Positions 1-6,052 of a DNA stretch of 14,607 nt are shown here, one piece after another. The stretch's first letter is position 1, and every line of letters begins with the position of its first letter. The stretch is taken from positions 1 through 14,607 of the forward strand of contig CANFFA010000015.1 in the NCBI GenBank assembly GCA_947445425.1, in the 5' to 3' direction. The notes beneath the pieces were generated by a model that was not told the DNA's origin, made no database searches, and saw nothing but the letters and a program-made list of their open reading frames with translations. This DNA comes from Paludibacteraceae bacterium (GTDB lineage Bacteria > Bacteroidota > Bacteroidia > Bacteroidales > Paludibacteraceae). A program made the position numbers and the translations under genes.

Positions 1-222
1 AGCTTGACCCTTAATTGCCTCTTTTGGATGGGTATAATTTTTATTGATATACTTTACAGTATTATCATACAGTTGTTTTGTGCTTTTTCCTTCAATATTT
101 AAAACGATATAACTCTTTTCACGATTCTATGAATCACGCAGACCATTTGGTGTTAATACCAATTTCTGTCCATAACTAGTTCCACAGAGCAGGACTGCCA
201 ATAATAAAATTAGTTTATTCAT
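1..222 (-). pseudogene. Secreted DUF4468-like protein, 5' part, interrupted by a stop codon
   Basis: Reading leftward from the ATG at 222-220, the frame starts MNKLILLLAVLLCGTSYGQK, a typical signal peptide with probable cleavage after SYG. It continues through LVLTPNGLRDS to a TAG at 129-127 (codon 32). Beyond the stop the same frame stays open for 42 codons to the window edge and reads like the same protein (NREKSYIVLNIEGKSTKQLY, then VKYINKNYTHPKEAIKGQ). The pattern of a NGLRD-type motif, a YIVLNIEGK strand and a KQLYDNTVKYIN helix resembles the N-terminal half of small secreted Bacteroidota proteins with a DUF4468-type domain; this is from memory and not searched. GAG to TAG at codon 32 would be a single substitution, so this is a recent pseudogene, a sequencing error or, less likely, readthrough. 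The rest lies outside the window. No function is known. Confidence 0.6.
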
Positions 223-264
223 ACCTTTGTTTTTTAGCGTTTTATTATTCTATTTATTTTGTCA

Positions 265-300
265 TGCCCTTTTCCAAAGTTTAAACTTTAGAAAAGGGCA
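265..300. terminator. 36-bp near-perfect palindrome after the SulP-carbonic anhydrase gene
   Basis: The outer arms TGCCCTTTTC and GAAAAGGGCA enclose AAAGTTTAAACTTT. The whole 36 bp is self-complementary except for one mismatched pair. It begins 6 bases past the stop codon of the minus-strand transporter gene, where a terminator is expected. A T-rich run (ATTATTTTATT) follows on the plus strand, but the minus-strand side is A-rich. Termination of the minus transcript is therefore inferred from position and stem, not from a classic T tract. Confidence 0.55.
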
Positions 301-306
301 ATTATT

Positions 307-2466
307 TTATTCGTAAAACTTCACTATCCCAGTTTCTAAATCATATAGCCCACCTACGATTTTCACTTTTCCTTCAGTTTCCATCTCTACAATAATTGGA
401 CTTTCTTGGCGGATCTTTTGTATGGTATGAAGTACATTCTCTTTCGCTACTTTGTTGACAAAAGTATAGTTGGATCCTGTTCTGTTTTCGGTTACAGTTT
501 TCTCATTGTCTATAGCCGGTTTTACTTTTTCCAATAATGAGGTTAAATTACCCAGCTGAACATTATTACAGGCACCTATCATGGCACCACAGTTGGTATG
601 CCCTAGTACCACAACTAATTTGACACCTACTTCATGAATAGCAAATTCCATACTGCCTAGAATGTCTTGATTTAAGACATTACCCGCAATGCGTACACTG
701 AAGATATCTCCAAGTCCTAAGTCAAAGATGTGCTCGGTAGTAGTTCTTGAGTCTATACAACTCAATACAATGGCAAATGGGTTTTGACCAAAAGAGGTAG
801 CATTCACCTGATGTAAAAGATACTTCTCCGTTACATCACCACTTACAAACCTTTTGTTCCCAGCCTTTAAAATATCAAGGACAGACTGAGGTTTTAAAGA
901 TTTGAGTGTCTCTTTGTTCAAAACATTAACAAATTGAATGTGATCATCTAAATTATAGTGGTTTTTCATTCCCAGTACATTCAACTTTATTCCCCTTTCG
1001 ACGGATACTACATTTTTATAATCATCAATAATCTCTAATATGTCATTATCAATATAATAAGAGTTGCGGGCATCAATGATCACTTTTGAATTGTTGGGTA
1101 CACTCCAAAGCGTGTCTTTTATACTTGCTTTGTTTAGAAATGACACCTGATTGGGAAGTTCCATTCTTAATGTTTCATCCAGATGCAATGATTCCTTTCT
1201 CAATTTAAATGGATTGTTGAAATTGCTTCTAAACAAGAAGAATGTACTAAACAGAGATCCAATAACCACTCCAATTAGTAAATCCGTAAACAATATGGCT
1301 ACAATGGTAACTATAAAGGGGATGAATTGATTTAATCCCTTACGATACATGTCTTTAAATAATGCTACTTTTGCCAATTTGTAACCTGTCAACAGTAGAA
1401 TTGAAGCCAATGAAGCCAATGGAATTAAGTTTAATACAGAGCTTAGCAATACGATGCTGATCAATAAAAATACACCATGTAGGATGGCTGAAAGTTTTGT
1501 TTCAGCACCTGCATTAATATTCACCGAACCCCGTACAATTACCGATGTAATTGGGATCCCACCCAGCAGTCCAGAAAAAACATTCCCTATTCCCTGAGCA
1601 ATCAACTCTTTGTTGGGGGATGCTTGACGTTTGTGGGGATCTAAGTTCTCAACGGCTTCCAGATTTAATAAGGATTCCAATGAGGCGATCACGGCTATCA
1701 TAAACGCTACGACCCATACATTATAATTACCAATACTACTAAAGGCAGGCAGTGTGATCAGGGATGAGAATCCTTGAAAAGCTGGTATATTTACCAAGTG
1801 CTTGTCTAGTATTGCAAATTGTGGTAAAAACTTTTCAGCAACTAGGTTCAACAATACTCCCATTACTACTACAAACAAAGAAGCAGGGAAAAACTTACTC
1901 TTTTTAAAAGGTAATTTATCCCAGTAAATTAATGTAAATATTGAAAACAAGGAGATGATGACAGAACCGAAGGATACATAATTAAATAATTTGAACAATT
2001 CGGTAAAAGTATTCTCCCCATCTTGCTGGTTATAAGATAAATCACCCAATGGGTCGCTATCGAAACCGACAGCATGTGGTATTTGTTTTAATATTAAAAT
2101 TAAACCAATGGCAGCTAGAAGTCCTTTGATGATGTTGGAGGGTATGTAGTTGGCCACAAATCCTCCTTTGATGAGTCCTGCTATTATTTGAAGTGCCCCA
2201 GCAATAACTACGGCCAGTAGGAATATGTCAAAACTGCCCAATTGGGTAATGGCTGATAGAACTACTGCGGCTAGACCGGCTGCGGGACCACTGACACTTA
2301 CATGAGATTGGCTAAGAAAACCAACTACTACACCTCCAATTACACCAGCAATAATGCCAGATAGAAGTGGAGCCCCACTGGCCAATGCAATCCCTAAGCA
2401 CAAAGGTAAGGCTACTAGAAATACCACTATACTGGCCGGAATATCACTTTTGATTTTTGAGAACAT
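307..2466 (-). CDS. SulP-family anion transporter fused to a beta-carbonic anhydrase
   Basis: The 719-residue protein has an N-terminal SulP/SLC26 membrane region (about residues 8-415, with hydrophobic helices throughout and SGPAAGLAA at 59-67 in the substrate-site region). A degenerate STAS-like segment follows (about 430-520), and then a complete beta-class carbonic anhydrase (about 535-719). The enzyme part keeps the zinc ligands and dyad: CIDSR (C570, D572, R574) and HTNCG (H623, C626). SulP proteins move sulfate, bicarbonate or other anions. Fusion to an enzyme interconverting CO2 and bicarbonate makes bicarbonate the best guess for the substrate, as proposed for similar fusions, but sulfate cannot be excluded. 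It should sit in the inner membrane with the enzyme in the cytoplasm. The ATG at 2466-2464 begins MFSKIKSDIPASIVVFLVAL, a normal family N-terminus. No clear promoter consensus is seen; TAAATTTA lies 14-21 bases before the start. Confidence 0.93.
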   Translation of the reverse strand: MFSKIKSDIPASIVVFLVALPLCLGIALASGAPLLSGIIAGVIGGVVVGFLSQSHVSVSGPAAGLAAVVLSAITQLGSFDIFLLAVVIAGALQIIAGLIKGGFVANYIPSNIIKGLLAAIGLILILKQIPHAVGFDSDPLGDLSYNQQDGENTFTELFKLFNYVSFGSVIISLFSIFTLIYWDKLPFKKSKFFPASLFVVVMGVLLNLVAEKFLPQFAILDKHLVNIPAFQGFSSLITLPAFSSIGNYNVWVVAFMIAVIASLESLLNLEAVENLDPHKRQASPNKELIAQGIGNVFSGLLGGIPITSVIVRGSVNINAGAETKLSAILHGVFLLISIVLLSSVLNLIPLASLASILLLTGYKLAKVALFKDMYRKGLNQFIPFIVTIVAILFTDLLIGVVIGSLFSTFFLFRSNFNNPFKLRKESLHLDETLRMELPNQVSFLNKASIKDTLWSVPNNSKVIIDARNSYYIDNDILEIIDDYKNVVSVERGIKLNVLGMKNHYNLDDHIQFVNVLNKETLKSLKPQSVLDILKAGNKRFVSGDVTEKYLLHQVNATSFGQNPFAIVLSCIDSRTTTEHIFDLGLGDIFSVRIAGNVLNQDILGSMEFAIHEVGVKLVVVLGHTNCGAMIGACNNVQLGNLTSLLEKVKPAIDNEKTVTENRTGSNYTFVNKVAKENVLHTIQKIRQESPIIVEMETEGKVKIVGGLYDLETGIVKFYE

Positions 2467-2689
2467 AATTTGTCTTTTTTAAATTTAGTTTTATTGTTTT
2501 ATACACAGTGCTTTAGATCTACTGTGGCAGTAATGAGGTCATGAAGCATTTCGAATTGATGACAATTCGTAGGGTCATGTACTCAATGAGGTTTGAATTT
2601 AATCAGGGCAATTAATTCATTTAATAGGCGTGCCCAAAAGGGCAAAACTTATTTTCAATGTATAGTTGCATGATAAATTGAGAGAGGAT
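2467..2689. other. Intergenic region with two short hairpins
   Basis: No gene of normal length is visible here. TGCCCAAAAGGGCA (2631-2644) is a perfect 5-bp stem with a 4-base loop, 46 bases past the end of the small secreted-protein gene. It could be a weak transcript end, but no T run follows on the minus side. CGAATTG/CAATTCG (2552-2558 and 2563-2569) is a 7-bp inverted repeat about 85 bases upstream of the transporter start and could be a protein-binding site or a hairpin in its leader. Neither assignment is tested. Confidence 0.35.
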
Positions 2690-3061
2690 TTATACAGAAA
2701 GGAGTGGTGGAGGAGAAATTACTTCAATGTAAATATCCTTGACAATGGGCCAAGCCAAGGGTGTAAGATGATGAATGTTAAATTGGTGAGGAGGAATCAT
2801 TGTAAGTGCAATGACGATGTGGTCATCTATTTCAATAGAATCCTCGTCCTCGCAACTATTCTCATCTGTATTGGCCCTTTTATTAAGATTTAATATTGTT
2901 GCGTAAACACAATCGAAACATTTTTCAATAATTGTATACTCTGATGTATGATTAGATTCTAATCCTTGCTGATTGAAAGAAATAGGGTTAGCGTCCGTCA
3001 AAAATAATGACAGAATAATGATAATAGTTTTTGTGGTTTTATTTTTGAGTGTCGCAAACAT
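2690..3061 (-). CDS. Small putative exported protein of unknown function
   Basis: The 123-residue frame begins MFATLKNKTTKTIIIILSLF: a lysine-rich n-region and an Ile/Leu-rich h-region, which looks like a Sec signal peptide ending near LTDANP. The mature part has two closely spaced cysteines (EKCFDCVYA), an acidic stretch (DENSCEDEDSIEIDD) and a hydrophobic, proline-rich end (YIEVISPPPLLSV). I do not recognise the family. The frame is supported by a perfect TAnnTTTG box (TATATTTG, 3066-3073) pointing into it only four bases before the ATG. This leaves essentially no 5' untranslated region, so a leaderless mRNA is likely. A 75-codon plus-strand frame overlaps it at 2666-2893 but has no comparable support. 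It lies upstream of and parallel to the transporter gene, 223 bases away, and is divergent from the biotin operon. Confidence 0.6.
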   Translation of the reverse strand: MFATLKNKTTKTIIIILSLFLTDANPISFNQQGLESNHTSEYTIIEKCFDCVYATILNLNKRANTDENSCEDEDSIEIDDHIVIALTMIPPHQFNIHHLTPLAWPIVKDIYIEVISPPPLLSV

Positions 3062-3065
3062 GCTG

Positions 3066-3073
3066 CAAATATA
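3066..3073 (-). promoter_or_regulatory. TAnnTTTG promoter box (TATATTTG) for the small exported protein
   Basis: This is a perfect match to the Bacteroidota -7 consensus on the minus strand. No good TTG -33 element lies at 19-21 bases spacing (TTA at 3095-3097 is nearest). Transcription would begin at or next to the ATG at 3061. Confidence 0.55.
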
Positions 3074-3182
3074 GTTAAAAGTTCAACAATTATATAACGG
3101 TTGTTTGGTTTAAATGTTTTATTTGTGTTAACATACTTTCCTTATCTTTTGTCACTTTCGTTTTTAAGAATGTCTTATTTCT

Positions 3183-3380
3183 TCAATCCCAAAGGTCATG
3201 AAGATGAATAGGCACGCGTACAACTTTATTGTTGCATGGACTTATAGATAATAATACATTAATTACGACCTTGTCCTTTTTGTTTAATGGGAGGTTTGGT
3301 TTAAATGCTATTGATTCAGATTCATCTAGAATGGACTCAAGCTTTTTTAACAACTCTTCCTTCCCCTCTTTCTCTCCAAA
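3183..3380 (-). other. Protein-like open frame without ATG (possible gene remnant)
   Basis: Between a TGA at 3383-3381 and a TGA at 3185-3183 the minus strand has 65 open codons. The translation looks like protein: an acidic-basic helix (EELLKKLESILDESESIAF) followed by alternating hydrophobic strand-like segments (KDKVVINVLLSISPCNNK, VVRVPIHLHDLWD). There is no ATG; the only plausible starts are a TTG at 3353-3351 or a start lost by mutation. It lies between the divergent promoters of the biotin operon and the small exported-protein gene, and its 5' end overlaps the biotin promoter. It may be a degraded gene or chance. I recognise no family. Confidence 0.25.
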
Positions 3381-3384
3381 TCAC

Positions 3385-3392
3385 TACCTTTG
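3385..3392 (+). promoter_or_regulatory. TAnnTTTG promoter box (TACCTTTG) of the biotin operon
   Basis: This perfect -7 consensus lies 20 bases before the ATG at 3413. The expected transcription start (about 3397-3400) leaves a leader of only about 13-16 bases to that ATG, but about 180 bases to the normal BioB start at 3578. No TTG lies at the usual -33 spacing, as the upstream stretch is pyrimidine-rich. A weak -33 is compatible with a regulated promoter. Confidence 0.6.
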
Positions 3393-3412
3393 CCCCCGAA
3401 TAAACTAACAAT

Positions 3413-3577
3413 ATGCACAAACAACTCACTTTTAGTAGAACAAAACCGCTGTACTTTCGTCGCTGGTCGCGAAAGGGCTATGCTGTATTTGTGTCTCGAC
3501 ATCATGAGGTGGTGATTGCAACTTGTGCTGTTGCTATTACAGAGGGACTGCTCCCTAAAACTAAACAATTAAAGAAA
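3413..3577 (+). other. In-frame 55-codon leader before bioB
   Basis: From the ATG at 3413 to the BioB ATG at 3578 there are 55 sense codons in frame with bioB. The peptide is basic and ordered: KPLYFRRWSRKGYAVF, then a hydrophobic run (VVIATCAVAI), then a basic tail (PKTKQLKK). BioB proteins normally begin close to the MTYTISQLEE sequence found at 3578, so this stretch is extra. The promoter box just upstream places it at the very 5' end of the operon mRNA. As I remember, an F-R/K-RWSRK-x-YA-x-F pattern also occurs at the N-terminus of some Bacteroidota outer-membrane receptor precursors and tiny proteins; this was not searched. It could be an extension of BioB, a separately initiated leader peptide, or a regulatory upstream frame. 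Confidence 0.5.
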
Positions 3578-4540
3578 ATGACCTATACTATTTCTCAATT
3601 AGAAGAGAAAGTGCTGGTCGGCGAACGCATTAATGCGGAGGAAGCCTTATGGCTGGCTCAGTTTGCCGAGAAAGAAGCACTTTATGCCGCGGCCAACCGC
3701 ATTAGACTACATTTTTGCGGTAATAAAATGGACCTTTGTACAATTATGAACGCCAGATCAGGCAAATGTACAGAGGATTGTAAATGGTGTTCCCAATCAT
3801 CATACTTTAAAACCAAGGTTAAAGTTTACGAACTGGTTGACCATCAAGCGGCCGTTGAACAAGCCCGTATCAACAAAGCGGCTGGCGCTCACAAATTCTC
3901 CCTAGTGACCAGCGGTCACGACATTTCCCACCAAAATCTCGACAAACTCTGTGCGGTCTATAAAGACATTGCCAAGGAAAACGATATACACCTTTGTGCA
4001 TCCATGGGTTTACTCGATACCGAAAAGCTCCAAAAACTTACAGCAGTAGGGGTGCAAATGTACCACTGCAATTTGGAAACTGCCCCTTCTTTCTTTCCCG
4101 AAGTTTGTACCACCCACACTACTGAGGAGAAAATTAATACCCTTAAATTGGCCCGTGCCCAAGGGATGACCTTGTGCTCTGGTGGAATCATCGGTTTGGG
4201 TGAAACCATGGCTCAGAGGGTAGAAATGGCAATTGCCTTACAAGAATTAGAGGTCGAATCTATTCCACTCAATCTGTTGACTGCCATTCCTGGTACAGAT
4301 TTGCAAGACAATGTTCAGGTTTCTGATGAGGAAGTGCTGACTACATTTGCCATGTTTCGATTCACCAATCCCAAATCCACCATTCGTTTTGGTGCAGGAC
4401 GTATCAAAATCCAGCACATGCAGGAACGTGCCTTAAAGGCAGGTATGAATGCTGCACTCATTGGCGATTTACTCACCACCATCGGAACCAATATGGCTGA
4501 AGATGTTGTGAATTTTAGAAAAGCTGGATTTGAATGCTAA
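3578..4540 (+). CDS. bioB: Biotin synthase (radical SAM)
   Basis: BioB inserts sulfur into dethiobiotin, the last step of biotin synthesis, using a radical-SAM [4Fe-4S] cluster and a [2Fe-2S] cluster in the cytoplasm. Counted from the ATG at 3578 (320 residues), the cluster motif CTEDCKWC gives C64, C68 and C71. Ligand regions of the second cluster are visible as LCASMG, YHCNLETAP and RFGAGRIKI. I chose 3578 because the family begins at this point and purine-rich AAAGAAA precedes it. The frame is open upstream to 3413, so a 375-residue product is possible (see the leader entry). It is the first gene of the operon. A 111-base spacer containing an inverted-repeat element separates it from bioA. 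Confidence 0.95.
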   Translation: MTYTISQLEEKVLVGERINAEEALWLAQFAEKEALYAAANRIRLHFCGNKMDLCTIMNARSGKCTEDCKWCSQSSYFKTKVKVYELVDHQAAVEQARINKAAGAHKFSLVTSGHDISHQNLDKLCAVYKDIAKENDIHLCASMGLLDTEKLQKLTAVGVQMYHCNLETAPSFFPEVCTTHTTEEKINTLKLARAQGMTLCSGGIIGLGETMAQRVEMAIALQELEVESIPLNLLTAIPGTDLQDNVQVSDEEVLTTFAMFRFTNPKSTIRFGAGRIKIQHMQERALKAGMNAALIGDLLTTIGTNMAEDVVNFRKAGFEC

Positions 4541-4543
4541 AAA

Positions 4544-4646
4544 TAGTGATTAGTGATTAACGTTTAGTGATTAGTGTTTGACGACATGGAAGATCTAAAC
4601 ATTAATGGCTTAAAACTAATCACTAAACGTTAATCATTAAACACTA
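4544..4646 (+). repeat. Inverted-repeat element, copy 1 (bioB-bioA spacer)
   Basis: Perfect 22-bp inverted arms lie at 4554-4575 and 4615-4636 (the left arm begins TGATTAACGTTTAGTG) and flank a 39-base loop. Within each arm TTAGTG/GATTA-type words recur. A related copy fills the bioC-bioD spacer: 29 bases at 4571-4599 match 8748-8776 with 3 differences, and 32 bases at 4615-4646 match 8801-8832 with 3 differences. The element starts 3 bases after the bioB stop and ends 5 bases before the bioA start codon. No T tract follows, so it does not look like an intrinsic terminator. Confidence 0.85.
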
Positions 4647-4651
4647 ATTAC

Positions 4652-5944
4652 GTGTTAAAGGAAAGAACCCTAGAACAATCCCTCGCCATTGATAAGCAAC
4701 ACATTTGGCATCCCTATACTTCGATGATCAATCCTTTACCGGTCTATCCAGTGAAGTCGGCCAAAGGAGTGTACATAGAACTGGAAGATGGTCGTCAATT
4801 GATTGATGGCATGTCCTCATGGTGGTGTTGTATTCATGGCTACAGTCACCCCGAGATGAATGCGGCCATCACGGCGCAAGTTGAAAAAATGTCGCACGTC
4901 ATGTTTGGTGGATTGACGCATCAACCCGTTATTTCATTAACAGAACGTTTGCTGACCATTGTACCCCAAAATTTGAAACATGTTTTCTATAGCGATTCAG
5001 GTTCTGTGTCGGTAGAAGTAGCCATGAAAATGGCGGTGCAATATCAATTCTCTAAAGGAAATGCTGCCAAAAATAAATTTGCTACCATTCGTTCGGGTTA
5101 TCATGGAGATACTTGGCAAGCCATGTCGGTTTGCGACCCTGTGACTGGGATGCACAACATCTTTGCAGGTTCCTTGGCCTGGCAGTTTTTTGCACCCGCA
5201 CCCCAATGTGCTTTTGGAGAGGAGTGGAACGCAGATGATTTTATTTCAATGAAAGATTTATTGGAAGAGAATAAAAATGAAATTGCTGCTGTCATCGTTG
5301 AACCAATTGTACAAGGTGCTGGTGGAATGCGATTTTATCATCACCAATACTTAGTTGAATTATCCAAACTCTGTAAGACTTTGGACATATTGTTGATCCT
5401 TGATGAGATTGCTACAGGCTTTGGGCGCACCGGAAAAATGTTTGCCTGCGAATATGCTGCTGTGCAACCCGATATTATGACCATTGGCAAGGCCATTACC
5501 AGCGGCTATGTCAGTTTTGCGGCAACCTTAGCCAGTGAACACGTGGCCATGACCATTTCCAAAGGTAATCCCGGAGTATTTATGCACGGACCTACCTTTA
5601 TGGGAAATCCTCTGGCATGTGCTGCAGCAGTGGCTTCCTTTGATATTCTGATGATGAGCAATTGGCAGGATAAAATCAAAGCGATGGAACTTCAAATGAA
5701 AGCTGAATTGGCTCCTGCTGCATCTTTTGATAATGTTAAAGCGGTACGCGTACTTGGAGCCATCGGAGTGATTGAAATGAAAGAAGCTGTAAACATGGCC
5801 GTACTACAAGCAGCGTTTGTACAACGTGGCATCTGGGTACGACCATTTGGTAAATTAGTTTACATCATGCCACCCTATATCATTGAAGCGGATGAGTTGC
5901 GTAAATTGACAAAAGGTTTGTTGGCCGTCATTTATCCGAATTAA
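4652..5944 (+). CDS. bioA: Adenosylmethionine-8-amino-7-oxononanoate aminotransferase
   Basis: BioA is a PLP enzyme that converts KAPA to DAPA with S-adenosylmethionine as amino donor. The 430 residues show the family N-terminus HIWHPYTSM (18-25), [18 protein letters not shown] (53-70), [13 protein letters not shown] near 116-128, [11 protein letters not shown] (D251, the PLP-ring aspartate), TIGKA with the Schiff-base lysine K280, and HGPTFMGNP (312-320). The length is normal for the family. The start appears to be GTG at 4652: the next in-frame ATG is codon 25, inside the conserved HIWHPYTSM motif, and an in-frame TAA lies at 4631-4633. This unusual start sits 6 bases after the end of the repeat element in the spacer, which may have replaced the original translation start region. 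Operon context with bioB and bioF supports the call. Confidence 0.96.
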   Translation: MLKERTLEQSLAIDKQHIWHPYTSMINPLPVYPVKSAKGVYIELEDGRQLIDGMSSWWCCIHGYSHPEMNAAITAQVEKMSHVMFGGLTHQPVISLTERLLTIVPQNLKHVFYSDSGSVSVEVAMKMAVQYQFSKGNAAKNKFATIRSGYHGDTWQAMSVCDPVTGMHNIFAGSLAWQFFAPAPQCAFGEEWNADDFISMKDLLEENKNEIAAVIVEPIVQGAGGMRFYHHQYLVELSKLCKTLDILLILDEIATGFGRTGKMFACEYAAVQPDIMTIGKAITSGYVSFAATLASEHVAMTISKGNPGVFMHGPTFMGNPLACAAAVASFDILMMSNWQDKIKAMELQMKAELAPAASFDNVKAVRVLGAIGVIEMKEAVNMAVLQAAFVQRGIWVRPFGKLVYIMPPYIIEADELRKLTKGLLAVIYPN

Positions 5945-5951
5945 TATTTGT

Positions 5952-6035
5952 ACAGACGCAATGCATTGCGTCTCCACCAATGCATTGCGTCTCCACCAAT
6001 ACATTGCCTCTGTGCCCAATACATTGCGTCTCGCC
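5952..6035 (+). repeat. Tandem array of palindromic GAGACGCAAT/ATTGCGTCTC units (bioA-bioF spacer)
   Basis: A perfect 20-bp palindrome, AGACGCAATGCATTGCGTCT, occupies 5954-5973. Its right half is repeated as head-to-tail units of about 19 bases: 5960-5978 and 5979-5997 are identical, 5998-6017 is diverged, and 6018-6035 is nearly intact. The spacing is constant and there are no unique spacers, so it is not a CRISPR array. The arms match those of the palindrome inside bioG (7784-7811). The array keeps the bioF frame open upstream to 5948, giving a false N-terminal extension. Confidence 0.85.
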
Positions 6036-6052
6036 AAAAAAGTACATCCACT

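Larger units (their letters stand above)
3062..3412. promoter_or_regulatory. Divergent promoter region between the small exported-protein gene and the biotin operon
   Basis: These 351 bases carry the minus-strand box TATATTTG at the left edge and the plus-strand box TACCTTTG near the right edge. Apart from the ATG-less minus frame described separately, no gene is visible. No obvious palindrome overlaps the bioB promoter, so no operator for a biotin repressor can be named. Confidence 0.5.

Noticed and set aside
2510..2580. Tiny minus-strand frame of about 19 codons upstream of the transporter
   Set aside because: It is too short, with no start context or recognisable sequence.
2666..2893. 75-codon plus-strand frame opposite the small exported-protein gene
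   Set aside because: It lacks domain features, promoter box or neighbours, and the minus frame has a signal peptide and a TAnnTTTG box.
3347..3568. 73-codon minus-strand frame across the bioB promoter and leader
   Set aside because: It is low-complexity and basic, lies antisense to the leader and has no support as a gene.
4554..4636. Intrinsic terminator between bioB and bioA
   Set aside because: The stem is long but no T run follows and a second copy occurs in another spacer, so it is better described as a repeat element.
5952..6035. CRISPR array
   Set aside because: The units are contiguous 19-20-base half-palindromes without unique spacers, and no cas genes are present.
5948..6052. N-terminal extension of BioF from the ATG-like start at 5948
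   Set aside because: The 35 codons are simply the spacer repeat read in frame; BioF proteins begin near the ATG at 6053.
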